The translations under genes and the position numbers were made by a program. A stretch of 64,000 nt of DNA from Theobroma cacao (lineage: Eukaryota > Streptophyta > Magnoliopsida > Malvales > Malvaceae). The stretch spans positions 17,483,752 to 17,547,751 of the forward strand of contig NC_030851.1 of the NCBI RefSeq assembly GCF_000208745.1, read 5' to 3'. Below the pieces are notes generated by a model, which ran no database searches, had not been told where the DNA came from, and saw nothing but the letters and a program-made list of their open reading frames with translations. Below, piece by piece: positions 12,159-24,639 of this stretch; positions within the stretch are counted from its first letter, which is position 1, and every line of letters starts with the position of its first letter.

Positions 12159-13865
12159 CAAGAAAGGTAATATTTTGTCCTCAGAGTTTAGAAATAAAGC
12201 TCATGAGGATAGGTTTAAGAAGATAGAAAATGCTTCGATTATATGTGGTAAATTTATCGACTGGGATAGCTTTGGTGAGACCCCTGAAATTTAAGTAGGA
12301 TTATCAGATTATTTTGAGGAAATGAAATTAAAGAAACTTAGCACTTTTAAAAACAAAACCTATAGTGCTAGTCTTGTAAAGGAATTTTATGCAAGCATAG
12401 CATTAGATGAGAGTGAACTTGAGGAACCTGAGGATTTTAGTAATGATTGTCTAAATGTTTTCTTAAATGGAAAAGAGTTTGTGGTGACTGTTGTAGATTT
12501 GGGAAGTCTGCTCAAGATTGAATGTGAAGATAGTGATTATGAAATTCCTGAGAACTATGATCCCTTATCTTTGTGGGAGATAATTACAAGAAAGAAAGAA
12601 AGATATTCATCCAGAAGTTATGCCAGTTTAATTAAAAGTCCACAGATTAGAATCCTGCATTACTTCATTGCTGAAAATATTCATGGGAAAAGTGGCATCT
12701 TCAGCTACGTAAGTCTTTAGGGCATGTGGCTGATAAAGCATGCCTTTAATGTTGCTCCACTCAACTTAGGCCGATTCATGATCGAAAGGATGAGAGGAGC
12801 TTGTGAAATTGATAAAGTAAATCTGCCTTATGGGAACATAATCACATCACTAGTGAAGAAAAAGGGGATATGGAGCTCAAGATATAAGAATGATCAAGTA
12901 AAAAGCACGAACCAGGCAATCTACCTAGGAAGTTTGCCAAAGATGGGGTACAAACTTGAGGGAGAAAAGTTTGTCAAGACCCCCAAAGTCTCTACAATCC
13001 CTGCTCAGACAGAGGTAGCTTCCTCCCAGATCTCAAATGAAATGATTTTGAACTTGTTAATGAAGATCGATGGAAAACTCACTGATCAATTAATAAAGAT
13101 TCAGAAAATTAAGGACAAGTTGAAAGGGCTAGAAAACTTAATGAAAAAAAAGGAAAATCACCTGTTGGTTCTGCAACTGAAGACATTTCTAGAACAGCAA
13201 GCTCAGCACCAGCAGAACAAGCTGCTGAAAGTCTTACCTTCCAGCCTGAAGGTCATGAACCAAAATCAGTTCAGCCAAGAAAATCTCCCACTCCTAAGCC
13301 TCAAAATAAAGATGAATCCAATCAAGGCATTGAAGTGCTTGACTCATTTGAAAACTTTCCATCCCATCATGAACCACAGCCAAAACAGCCATCTCCACCT
13401 AACTTTGAAGAAGTTTCAATCATGGATGTTTTCCATCAAATGTTCAGAGAAAAATAGGCAGAAAAAGAAGCAGCAAAGGCTAAAGCTCAGAAGTCTGCAT
13501 CTGTTAGGGCATCCCCTGAGTCAATGCACACTACAAAGCAGACTGACCAATCTAGTAAAGACAAAGGAAAAGCTGCTGCACCAACACAAAAGAAACCTAA
13601 ACCTCTTGGTAGAGGAAGGAAGACCATGGCAACAAAAACAAAACTCCTCAAGAAAAGAAAATCTTCCAAGATAGCTGAAAAAGCCAGACTCTCAGCTATC
13701 TCTTTTGCTCAAGATCCACTCCAGATTTTAGACCAATCTTCCCTTGAAGCCTCACCTAAAAGTCCATCACCTAAACTCTCTCTTGAACCCCTTAATGTCA
13801 TTTTGGCATTGATGAGTCTACCCTTTCTGCTTCTTCAGAAACTGATTGAACACCCCTCAGTTTGA
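12159..13865 (+). pseudogene. Extra 3' ORF of the copia element, main part (plant-transposon-protein-like domain plus basic tail)
   Basis: This continues the ORF begun at 9,103. The central part (12,322-13,000) resembles a domain found in many uncharacterised plant retroelement ORFs ('putative plant transposon protein'): KEFYASI, NVFLNGKEFVVT, IRILHYFIAENIHGKSG and NLGRFMIERMRGAC. A coiled-coil-like stretch follows (about 13,060-13,150), then a Pro/Ser/Lys-rich basic tail. Breaks are a TAG at about 12,292, a TAG at 12,718, a frameshift at the A run 13,143-13,150, and a TAG at about 13,456. SIRE-type copia elements carry an 'envelope-like' ORF at this place. I see no clear signal peptide or membrane segment, so an envelope role is not supported by this copy. 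Confidence 0.65.
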
Positions 13866-14488
13866 TGATGACAAAAAAGGGGAGAATTATGATAGAAAGC
13901 TTAGGGGAGATAAAAAGTAGAAAAGTTTTAAGGGAAGGTAGAAATGATCTAGAGGCAATTTAGGAACTCTGACTATGATGATTAAGCTGTTTTTGTTTGC
14001 TGGCATTTGAACATTTGAATTTGACTTTGCTGTTTATGATATTATGTTGAAAATTGTAAGTTGATGGTTAAACATTTAAATCTATTCTTGATATTTATGT
14101 TTTTTTTACTACTGCTGTTTAAACATTAGGTGCTGATATTGGCTGTTACGCTGATAACTAATTTTTGTTATGATATTGTGAATGGAATTTGGTTGAGAAT
14201 GAGTATGAATGCTGATATTTTTGTTGGATGGTTTATGGCATTTAGTTTTGGAATGAATAAGGTCTGGAATTAAATGACAGATAGTTAATTACAACATTGA
14301 TGACATCTGAATATATATCTATCATTTATTTTTTAAAAAGTAATAAAAACCTGCTGAAGTGAAAAATTAAATCATGCATCCTCTAAGGGGGAACACTCAC
14401 TCAAGGGGAGAAAACCCTCATTTTATGCAAAACAAAAAGGAACTAATAGACACTGTGTTGTTAATCAAGGAATGTTTTGTCATCATCA
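13866..14488 (+). other. Non-coding region between the 3' ORF and the polypurine tract
   Basis: AT-rich with many short G-rich strings (such as AAAAAGGGG at 13,873 and CTAAGGGGGAAC near 14,381). These may be extra purine tracts. No gene is seen. Confidence 0.5.
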
Positions 14489-14501
14489 AAAAGGGGGAGA
14501 T
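14489..14501 (+). other. Polypurine tract of the copia element
   Basis: AAAAGGGGGAGAT-type purine run ending at the 3' LTR start; it would prime plus-strand DNA synthesis. Confidence 0.8.
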
Positions 14502-15698
14502 TGTTGGCTCCATTAGTTTTTGATGATAATAAAACATTCCTATTCATTTATGTCTAACCTTGTTACTTGAGTGTGCAGGATGAAAATGTATGCTAATAAT
14601 AAATTAATCACTAAAAAGGGAATATAAATTCCATAAGAATGAGGAGCTACATTTGAGCCACAAAACAGAAGCCACTTAGTCGGATAATCAAGGGAGTAAG
14701 TCAACTAAACTCAAAAGTGAAGATGGCCAGTTCAGAAACAGAACCAACTTAATCGACTAAGAGATATTATTAGTTGACTAAGTGCTTATTACCAGAAGTC
14801 GAGTTCAGAAATAGAACCGATTTAATCGACTAAGAGGAATCATTAGTAGACTAAGAGCTTACTGCCTAAAACTGGGATCAGAAGACAGAATTAACTTAAT
14901 CGACTAAGAAGTATGTTAGTCGACTAAGAGCTCTCTGTTTGAAAATTTGAATTTAAAGCTAGAAGACAGATTAACGGCTAGAACCAACTTTAAACTGTTT
15001 CCAATGGTCAGAATCTGTCAAGCATCCATCAAAGTTGATTTTCCAAGTATAAAAGGGACTCCCAACGGCTAAGAAACATATCCAAGGCTTCCAAGATAAA
15101 AAAAAGAGCTAAAAAATTATAGAAACCTTCAGCATACTTTCTGTACTTCACTCCTATCTTTGTAAAAGATTTAAGCACTTCACTTTGTGGCACTTAGATC
15201 AAGTCAGTGATCATAGGTACACCTTTATTTCTCTTCTCCTGGATTACTTAAAGTGTGTGAGGCACTCTAAGGGGGTTAATCAAGCTTGGGATTGCCTGAT
15301 TGAGTGTATAGGTTCTAACTTAGCCTTAGAAAAGTTATTTTTGGGTTTTGGTTGATCCCGTGAAAAACCATTGTAAAGGTTGTGGCTGATCCTGCTAAAA
15401 GCCATTGTAAAGCTTGGTGGGAGCTTGGGAATTCCACCATTTTTGGTGATTTGATTTTGAAAATCCTTGGCTGAACAATCAAGGTAGTGGATGTAGGTCT
15501 TTGACCGAACCGCTCTAAATTCTGGTGCATTGTCTGTTCTATTTTTGTTTTTATTTTCATTATTTCTTAAATTATTCCCTCATCTTGCTTCAGATTTCTC
15601 ATTGTTAATTTTCAACTTGCTCAAAATTAGAGGTCAATTTAGTAAGAGCCAAAAAGTGTTATTCACCCCCCCTTTAACACATTTACTTGGGACCAATA
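14502..15698 (+). repeat. 3' LTR of the copia element
   Basis: Begins TGTTGGCTCC and ends ACCAATA, where the 5' LTR ends ACCAACA, so the terminal CA has mutated to TA. The TATA box is at 15,048-15,057 and the palindrome minisatellite at 14,747-14,945. It is otherwise co-linear with the 5' LTR. Confidence 0.9.
15048..15057 (+). promoter_or_regulatory. TATA box of the copia 3' LTR
   Basis: TATAAAAGGG at the same LTR position as 3,201-3,210. It could drive transcription out into the Helitron flank. Confidence 0.5.
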
Positions 15699-15703
15699 GT
15701 CTC
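15699..15703. repeat. Target site duplication GTCTC, right copy (copia)
   Basis: Exact match to 2,649-2,653. Confidence 0.85.
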
Positions 15704-17000
15704 CAACTATAGCTTTTTGGATTGGAGTTGGTTGAGTAATTTGTAAGAGATTTCCCTCTTCCTTTTTTTGAAGTTGGGTTTCAATTGATTCATGTTGGTA
15801 CCTATAATTTTTTTGGTCAGTGATAAGTAGGATGCTTTTAAGGTTGTTTTAAATTAGTTACTGCAGTTTAGTTTTCTTAAATAAAGAATAACATGGTCAA
15901 TATAAACTTTGGTTGCAGAACAGGAAAATGCGTATAATGATCTTACAAAATGTAATTTGTTAAATAACCATGGTTTTTTTTATGGTAAATAGTTATTGTT
16001 GTTGTTAAAAACATTTATAATGATCAACCTACGCATATAGGTCTTGATCATCAATTCAGCAATAGTAAAAACAATATTTGGCCTATTTCAAAATATTTCG
16101 TCTTCATTTATTTCCAATGCTAACTCTCCATAGAACACAACTTTGATTGTATTGTTACTGTGAAAAGTTTTAACAAAAGAAATATAGTATGTTAAGTAGT
16201 GTGTTTATATTAAAATGTCTATCTCTACATGTCAAGGTATTGATGTAAAATGAACCATATATTCATCATAGTAATTACTTGAGATTTTGTAGGTACATGT
16301 CCTTTTTAAAAACAAGAAAGTGCTTTTGTGATTCAGTTGGACTTTGTTTACATAAGTTATTGTTGTCAACACTCCAATGACATCGCTAATTTTGGTATTG
16401 AAACAACATAGTATAAAAGTTAAAAGTTAAATAATTGAATGCAATTTGATTATGTAGGATATTTTCTTTTAGTACCTGTCAAGACGTTCTTTTGATGTAT
16501 CTTTTCATGAAGTATGGTGTACTCTATAAAGTTAAAATGATGCGAAGGATATGCAATTCCATCTTCATGAACTTGATTCACTTTTGTTGCTTTTGAAATT
16601 ACAATCATCAAATCGCCAAGCAAAGCATTGTAATTGTTTTTGCTATTCATAACCCAAAATTTATCAATCAAGTATAAAGAGCCTTCTATCAATATAGATT
16701 TGAATTGTTGTGCATCTAAACTTTTAATCATTACTTGCATTACATTTTTCTATTAAAGATAAATACAATAAAGTTGTATTTCAGTATATTTTTAAAAAGT
16801 AAATAGTAAGAAACATTTCAGTAAAGGTTTGGGTTTGTTACATTGATCTCAACAACTATGAAATCAAAGCTCAGAAATGTTTATAAATTATTCAGTGTTG
16901 TTGACTACTAAATTCGTATGACCTTCACTTTCATTGGTTTTGGTGGTTTGTACAATTCCAAGTCACTTAGATATTGTTGGTCCATCTCTACCTATTGCAG
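15704..17000 (-). pseudogene. RPA70-like protein of the Helitron, N-terminal part
   Basis: The open segment 16,740-16,450 looks like the first OB-fold of plant RPA-like proteins (FKSILIEGSLYLIDKFWVM, then FNFIEYTIL). A likely first exon at about 16,990-16,910 has the typical PPKPMKVKVIRI start, followed by a stop. Between 15,790 and 15,704 the minus strand has an open stretch that continues past the copia insertion at 2,648 once one target copy is removed, so the copia element interrupted a linker exon. RPA binds single-stranded DNA and probably aids rolling-circle replication of the Helitron. The gene is broken by the insertion and by stops. Confidence 0.6.
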
Positions 17001-18479
17001 CAGACTTTAATACGTTTAATCCACTAGTGCATAATGTAAATATTGTAAGAACAAATGATGTAATGCAAAGAAGTTAAATTTTGAAACCATGATGTAAATC
17101 ATTGTTACAATAATTTGATTATACAAAGATTGTTAGATAAATAGTAAAATATTAAGAAATGAGAGAAGATATAACCTGTACTATTCGTAAATTAAGATAA
17201 ACAGTTGTAGAATGTAGGGAAACAGTATAACGTAAAGATCCTATCAATATAAAATAGTTACTAATTTCTAGTAGTATCTGTCTTTGATATATAAAATGAA
17301 TAGCAAAAGGTTGTCAAATTTAGTGTATATGTTTATTCAATAATGACTGTGTGCTATGTATACTAAGAAATGAGTAGACATTCTTGACTTTTTTATTTTA
17401 TTCAATGAATTGGATGGATGTTTATTGTAATTTAAACATTCATGTATAAAAGAGATGTTTAAATACTATGGATTCAGGATTATGCAAAATAAGAGGATAT
17501 AGGCAGTAAATAATATTAAGTTGCTAGTAATAAATATTAAATGAATCTATCCTCTAAGTATTAAAAATTAGAAATTATTGTTTTCAAGTATTTTTTACAG
17601 AAATAAATAAAAGTAAAATAAAGAATTCTAAAAAATTTAATGATGACATTTAGTAAATGCAGTTTCTTTGGTAGACAAATCAACTATCAATTTTTTTTTT
17701 TTTATATTTGAAAATGTATCAGAAAGAAACCAACCTTCTAAAAATATCTGGAACTATTGAACATTGTTAGTTGACATCTTCTTCTTACAATCTCTTTCTT
17801 GCTAAACTTTGTGAATTGTATTAACTTTTTAATTCTACACCATTTGTAATAAATGTTCAGGTAATGAACAATAAAAAGAAGTTTCATCTTACATATTGTG
17901 ACTTATCTTAAGATGACCTATTTTATGGAGAATCCATTTGCTAAGTTAAATAAAAAACTACTTATTACTCGATTTCTCATGTCTGTGATCACCATATGGT
18001 AGGGGCAATGCTGACTCCACAAATGGGTATAGGAGTTCCATATCTTGCGGTTCACTAGCATTCAAATCTATAAAGTATTTAACAATCTTTGGAGGAAGTC
18101 GATTTATCTATCTAGGAGATTGCACATTATGAATATTTAATATCAAAGTGAGAAAGATGGTATAGCCAGAAAAATGTAGAAAATATAACTTGTTCTATCT
18201 TTTACAGTACAATGCAACAATGTTTAAGTGTTTCTACAAAAATATAATACCTAAGATGCAATACCTAACTCCAGATCGGAACCTATAGTCAGGAGGAACA
18301 GTAAAAAAGCTATCACATATTGCCAAGGTGTAGTTGGCCTAGGTTCAGAAACCTCTTTCCTCAGTTAACCAAAGCTAAGACGTGGCCAACCACAAGGGTC
18401 TGGACACTATAGTCATGTTTATATATTAATGCAATACTTGCAAGTTGCTGTTGTAGAATATATTACCGAATGTTATACA
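17001..18479 (-). other. Helitron sequence, mostly non-coding, with one short coding-like remnant
   Basis: Mostly AT-rich and without open frames. A minus-strand stretch at about 18,099-17,960 reads like protein (LPPKIVKYFIDLNASEPQD and onward) with no stop for about 45 codons. I do not recognise it. It may be an exon upstream of the RPA-like gene. The TATA- or intron-like sequence around it gives no further clue. Confidence 0.3.
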
Positions 18480-18487
18480 TCATTTAC
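18480..18487. repeat. 8-bp target duplication TCATTTAC, left copy (hAT)
   Basis: Exact match to 26,002-26,009; eight bases is the hAT target length. Confidence 0.8.
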
Positions 18488-19478
18488 TAGGGGAGTGCAT
18501 CGGTCAGTTTCAATTTCGGGAGAAACCAAAATCGACGAAATCGATGGAAAATTTCAACTAATCGAAGTCGACTGGTTACAATGAAAAATCGATCAACTGG
18601 AGCCAACCTCGGTTTTGGTCAATTTTAGACGAGTTGAAAGTTTAAGTGGGCTTAGACTTAAATGGCTCAAAGGTAGTCAAAGTTGAAAATTTTGTGTTGG
18701 GCTTGAACTTAAAATTGTGTGAAGCCCATATTTTTAATTAAAATCAAACCCATGTAACCATGTTTAAATAATTAGTCCAACCCGTATGATTTATTTTTAA
18801 TTATATAAGTAAACACTATATAATTTTTTAATAAAAAATAATAAACACCATATTATTATTTATAAGAACGCAAAACCAATAATTTGTTTTATTAAAGAAG
18901 CAATAAACACTATATATTAAATTGTCTAACAAAAATATTAAATAAAATGGAAAAGATAAGGGAAAATGGCATTCATAAATTGTACATAATGCAATTTAGT
19001 AATTTATGCAATGTAATTAATTTAAATTCAAGAAGGACAATATAAATTAATAAAGTGTACATGCTACAAATCTATAAAAGTTAGAAGTTACACAACAAAA
19101 ATTACTAATTTTCAAAACATAGATTTGATGAACCTTGAACCTCCAACTCCAATTCAACAGCTTTTTTCAGAATATGTTCCTAAAAATGTAAAAATATAAA
19201 ATATTGTGTTAAGATAATCTAAATAAATTATAAATGTAAATATACAAAATATTTAATGATAATATTACCTGAAAAGTGGAAATTGCCTATAGGAATAACA
19301 CATTACTCAGTACTCAGAATCAAACTTAAACTTAGCCTCAGTTTCACGTATGGGCTCTAATATAATCTTTGACAAATCTAAAAATAAAATAACAAATATG
19401 GTAAAATCTTTAAACAAAGAATTACAGAAACAAAGAAATAAATTAATAAAAGGAAATGATAGTATATAGAATGATACT

Positions 19479-19565
19479 ATGTTATGGTATATTAAACAAA
19501 AACTAAAGAAACAAAGAAATAACTACCGAAATCTAGTTTACCAATCTCGTTCAAATCATCCTCAA
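19479..19565 (-). pseudogene. hAT transposase, last codons beyond the solo LTR
   Basis: On the minus strand this continues the transposase frame (DDLNEIGKLDFGS) directly from the part at 22,531 when the solo LTR is taken out with one target copy. It ends in an acidic tail as usual for hAT proteins. Confidence 0.55.
19561..19565. repeat. Target duplication CTCAA, left copy
   Basis: Pairs with CTTAA at 22,526-22,530 (4 of 5 match). Confidence 0.6.
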
Positions 19566-22525
19566 TGTCAAGCCCGACTCTACAATATGTTTATTATGCC
19601 ATTCTTACATAAGAATGCATGTTTGTTTACTTGGGTACCTCAGAAATCGTTAAAGGACGCTATTGTATCGAATGGTACAATTAAGTTGAATTAAGCCTTG
19701 AACTAGTCCAAATAGAGATTTTAAGATAAAATTGAGAATTTTAAAACCCCAGAATGACTTAAAATGGTGATTCGAAGCTCGAGGATCGATTTGGAATCAA
19801 ATTAGAATTTTCATGATCTAGGGGTAAAATGGTCATTTTGCCACCCGAGGTTAAAATTGGAATGTTAGAAGAAGTTTTTGATCAAGATTGACTATTTAGA
19901 ACATAATTTGAGTTTGAAAAGTGAAAAATTTTAATTTTGGCATATTATTCGAGCATAAGGGTAAAATAGTCATTTTACCGTCCAAGGGCAAAATTGTAAT
20001 TTTACACCACCCAACACTTGTCCAGCACATGGATTTTACCCAATATTATCATGGATAATTGAAGAAATTTAAGTTGTGGAGAGAGATTGCTTAATGGCTA
20101 AGTATGACTCATGAACCAATGGAATGGTGATATGTGTCAAAATCTCATCCATTCATTATTTCCTTATAAATTAGCACAAAATCAGCCCATTTTTCATTCA
20201 TATGGCCGGCCAAAGAAGAACAAAGGAAGAAAAGAAAGAACAAGAACCCTAGGTGGAGAATTTCAAGAGAAAAAGTGTGGAAAATCAAGGAAAACAAGTG
20301 AAAAAGGTAGGATTTCTCAATTTAAACTTGAAATCTATTTTCCTTAAGCATTTCTCCTTATTTTCCATGGTTAAATTTCATGTTTTCATGGTGAATTCAT
20401 GGCTAGCCGAATGGGTATGGAGAGAGAATGATGTTGGATTGATTTGATTTCAAGTTATGTTAGTGTTTTTAGTTAGTTTACCATGTCTAGAAGCAAAATA
20501 ACAAGAAAAGAATTCATTTTCCCCATCACCCATCAATGGCCGAACCTACCTTGTATTGAGTGAGGATGAATTTGATTTTTTAGTTTAAAAGAATTGGTTA
20601 GAAAATGATGAATTATGGTGTGGAAAAGTAGTAGGAAAAATCACGGTGTTAAAGCACCATTATTGATCAAAAATCCTAAGAAGAAAAGTGAAGATGGTTT
20701 TGCCAAATTTTAGGTTATTTGACTTGTGTTTGGTGAATTAAGGTATTGAAAAAGAAATGGAGCAATTTGGAGCTAAATTGGACGCGTTGGCCAATTAATC
20801 GGGTGATGAGACGAATTAGGCCAATACCAGGTTTAAATGGTTACCCATGCATTTTGCATTCCATATCATGCATTAGTAGTCTAAATTAGTTTAATTTTGA
20901 TTTAGTACCAATGTAGTAAGTTTCTCGATTTTGTACTATGTCAAGGTGGTGAGTCCTCCGATAAAGGCAAAGAAATTGCATCTGAGGACCAGTAGTTAGA
21001 GTACTTTGAAAATCCGCACTCTAGACATTGTGAGTAACCTTACTATTGTCTTAATTATCTACAGTAGTTTTTATCCGATTTTGTGATTTTATGAAAAATG
21101 AGTTAAATGGTAAATCTTTGTGTTTTGTAATTAAAATGTGATTTAATAAAATGATTTTATAACCTTGTCTTGAAATGAAATGAAGGTTTGAAAATAAAGT
21201 AATTGGAGATTGTTTTCATGTGTTGTAAATTCATGGTTTGAATCGAATGGCTTATGACAATATTTGCATGAATGGCTGAATTGGTATTTATGTTGAAATA
21301 TATGAACTGTGTATTTAGCCTTGAAAGGCTGTGAATTACAATAATTGCCATATCATGTTGTTGGAATTTTATTGATTGGTGGGATAATTATTAGCTTACT
21401 GCAGTAGGCGGGTTTTCGTGGACCAGCCTATTAGAGGGGCACGGTAAACCCCGTTATATTCTTACCTTAGTATGAGAGACGCAGGTGGATAACTCTTGAG
21501 GTTAACACTTTAGAGTTCACTTCACGCTAAACCACCACGTGAGGGTGAACTCAGCCAACGCCAAGGAACAACTATGTTTTCAAAATAAAAACATGATTTA
21601 TGCGTACATAACTTTTTAACAGCCTTGGCGAACTCGGTTGGGATAGCCCTTGATCAAGGCATCCCTGATAACTGGGTATGAGAATGGTTTTGGCACGAGC
21701 CAAAGTTTTAAGAAATTCATAAGCCATGTTGATTACTCGATTTATATAATCGATTTTATTTGGTTGAAACAAGTTGAAAAGTGATGAATTATAGTAATGT
21801 TAAACTATTTTATCTGTCTCCATTTACTCAGCTTTAGATATTTTAGATGGTATTTGTTTACTCACTGGGATTTTATAATCTCACCACCCTCCTTTCCACC
21901 CATTTCAGGCTCAGTAGAGGCTGTAGATAGCTGATATTGTCGAAGGAAACAGTTGGCTTTACTTCCTCAAAAATTGTAGGTTTGCAGCCTTCGTTCATTT
22001 TTGTCATTTGGGGGTCCACATGTCACTGTAAATTAAATTTCATACTCTAGTTATATGTACTACTGTATGTAGGAATTTATTTTGCTTTTACACGGTAAGT
22101 AAAAATTATTTACGCAATGTTTTAAAAATATTGTTTTATGAGAAAATTGAGTATTTTATTTAGTATTTTTATTTTATTCTAATAGTCATAATTTCATTTT
22201 AAACGAATGTTTTAGACATCCAAAATTTATTTTTGATTATGGAATATGTGTTTTGCACCCGTATACTACATTTTTAGTGGATTTCGAGATTTTTAAGGAA
22301 AAATGACCAAAATGCCCCTGTGAAAAAAAATTGTTTTTCTATTGTTTTGATTTGAAAATAGTTTATAATCTCTCAAACATAATTTTAGTGACTAATACTC
22401 ACAGGGAAAGCGAGAAAAACTGATGTTAAGCCTTACGAGGTTTTGATTGACATTTCGGGTAATGAATATCTATCGGGATGTCGTGGCGGTTGTCATAGGC
22501 TCGATGGGCGTTCCAGGTCATGACA
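19566..22525 (+). mobile_element. Solo LTR (2,960 bp) inside the hAT transposase gene
   Basis: Begins TGTCAAGCCCGACTC and ends CCAGGTCATGACA. It matches the reverse of the solo LTR at 28,545-31,645 near both ends, and shares the 'GGTACA-TTAAGTTGA' and GGCCGGCCAAAGAAG blocks. A TATA box (TATAAA, 20,165-20,170) supports the plus strand as sense. Flanks are CTCAA and CTTAA. No internal domain is present. Confidence 0.8.
20165..20170 (+). promoter_or_regulatory. Putative TATA box of the solo LTR
   Basis: TATAAA followed by the transcribed-looking GC-richer segment with GGCCGGCC. Position within the LTR resembles that at 39,113. Confidence 0.4.
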
Positions 22526-22530
22526 CTTAA

Positions 22531-24630
22531 TCTGCTCTAGATCACCACGTGCTTTTCCATATAGCCAATCTTGAGTACAAATAAGTGCTTTCACGATCTT
22601 AGGAGTCAAAGAACTCCTACATGCATCAAGCACACATCCATTGGTACTAAAAGTGGATTCCAAAGCAACTGTTTATATAGGAACCGCCAATACATCACGA
22701 GCTATAGCAGCAAGTATAGGAAACCTATATTGATTAAGTTTCTACCACATGAAAATATCAAAGTCAATATCCTCACTATCATCATCATCTACCGGTTCAG
22801 ATAAATATTTATCTAATTTCAATTTATGCTATTTTAAGCCACTGTTTAACCGATGCCTATTAAATGCACCTAATCTTTTTTTAGTAGTTATTGGGGTTTT
22901 GCTACTCAAAACAACAGCACTGCCATGACCACTTTCACCACCGGTGACTTGTCTCATTGTCTTTGACATTTGAGACTCTTGACCACTTTTACTAACATGA
23001 GATTAAGGTTGAGATTGTAACATATTTTTATAACATTGAAACAACTCATCCATTGTTCTTTTCACCAAAGAAAACATCAATAAAGCTTGCTCAGGAGAAT
23101 ACATATCTTCCAAAGTAAATTCAACGTAAGTACGCTTTTTCCTCAGATCAAGTATTGAGGCAATGTGCAACACTAAATTCATTTTTTCTACATTCCCCCA
23201 ATACTTGTCAAATTTAAGTTTCATTCACAGTACCATAGACTTCAAATCAACATCATCACTTTGTTGCCATTCAATTAAAGTGCCATACACATTAGAAATA
23301 GAATCAAGAAAAGAATTGGTAGTGACATAAGATGTACTTGAAACATTCATAGTCATATTATAAAACTCTTTCAAGAAAAGAGAAATCCTCCTAACAGTTG
23401 CCCACTAGTTATCATCGGGCACCCCATCTCTATTCCTCACTAGCTCACTTCTGTAACTACTATCACAAAACTCAAATGATGCAAAAGCCTTCTCAAATTT
23501 CGCAGCTGTATCTAACATCAAAAAGTAAAATTCCATTTGGTGCACACATCCAACACAATAAACACTTACTATTAACTTTTGCACTGGTAACACATTCTTT
23601 AAACTTGGTTAATCTAAAAAGAGATTGTTTAATATATCTCACTGCTACTCTAACACAAGCAATTGATTCAATGATTTCCTTTAATCCATCAGTTACAATA
23701 AGATTAACAATATGTGCAACGCATCTCATATGAACAAATTTACCTCCTAAAATACCAGTTTCAGCAACATTAAATTTTTATTTAAATGTCCTATTGCAAC
23801 ATCACTGGAACTAGCATTATGAACAGTAATAGAAAAAATCTTTTGAATCCCTTAATCAACCAAACATTTATCAATTGCCTTCCCAATAGCCTGACCTTTG
23901 TGACTAGTACGGGACAAAAGTTCAAAATCTTTTTTTGCAGTTTTCAAACTTTATCAATAAAATGAGCAGTCAGACGAAAATAATTAATTCTTTGTACTAA
24001 ATTCCATGTGTCTATGGTGAGACATATTTTACCACCACATGATCTCAAAAATTTTTCATATGAGTTTTTTCATTAACATAAACCTTATAACAATTCCTAG
24101 CAACGGTCGATTGTGAAGGTATACGAAATCTAGGACATGTTTCCTTCATGTGTTTCCTATAACTTGTACCTTCCACAAATCTAAAAGGTAACTCATCTAT
24201 AATGATCATTTCAACTAAACTCTTCCTAATTGCATCCTAATCAAACTTCCAACTACCCAAAGACCCATCTCCTCCTGATGAAAAAACTAATTCCATTTGA
24301 TTACTTTCCTCACTAGCACGGAGCATTTTCAACTTCGGACAAACCTTAACATGATTGTTTAGAGAAGATGTTTCATTTTTTTTTGTATCAACACATAAAA
24401 CCTTATCACAATGACTACATCTGGCCTTATGATTACCTTTGTCATCAACAAATTTTATGAAGTAATCCCACACAAGTGATGACGCCTTAGATGGTTCATT
24501 TTGCTTCTGCGGTTTAGAGCTTACCGTTTCACTTCTTATGTTGCTTTCACTAGCACTTGCATCAACATGACATGCAGATGTTGAGTCATTAGTGACCAAA
24601 TTTATATCCTCCTCAATTTCTTTTTACATC
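22531..24630 (-). pseudogene. hAT transposase (BED finger, RNase H-like core, hATC dimerisation domain)
   Basis: The protein would cut and move the hAT element. The N-terminal BED zinc finger is in 24,599-24,237, with CSHCDK and, later, NNHVKVC. The core follows with the typical MRCVAHIVNLIVTDGLKEI block (23,729-23,493), a frameshift near 23,550-23,590, and the LDTAAKFEKAF block (23,593-23,405). The next domain is at 23,224-23,003 (KFDKYWGNVEKMNLVLHIA). The hATC dimerisation domain lies at about 22,800-22,560 with SLTPKIVKALICTQ. Stops occur near the start (TAA just after a likely ATG at about 24,628), in the middle (around 23,225 and 23,780-24,230) and in hATC. A solo LTR cuts off the C-terminus. 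It is clearly dead. Confidence 0.85.
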
Positions 24631-24639
24631 TACAAAAAA

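Larger units (their letters stand above)
2654..15698 (+). mobile_element. Full-length SIRE-like Ty1/copia retrotransposon, coding capacity lost
   Basis: The element has two near-identical LTRs of about 1.2 kb, a tRNA-Met primer site, a polypurine tract and a perfect 5-bp target duplication (GTCTC). Domain order is gag, protease, integrase, RT, RNase H, which is the Ty1/copia order. A long extra ORF lies between pol and the 3' LTR, and this with the RT and gag character suggests the SIRE/Maximus lineage. A 2.86-kb solo LTR of another family is inserted in the extra ORF; without it the element is about 10.2 kb. Many stops and frameshifts mean it cannot encode its own proteins. It sits inside the Helitron RPA-like gene, so it is younger than the Helitron. 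Confidence 0.92.
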
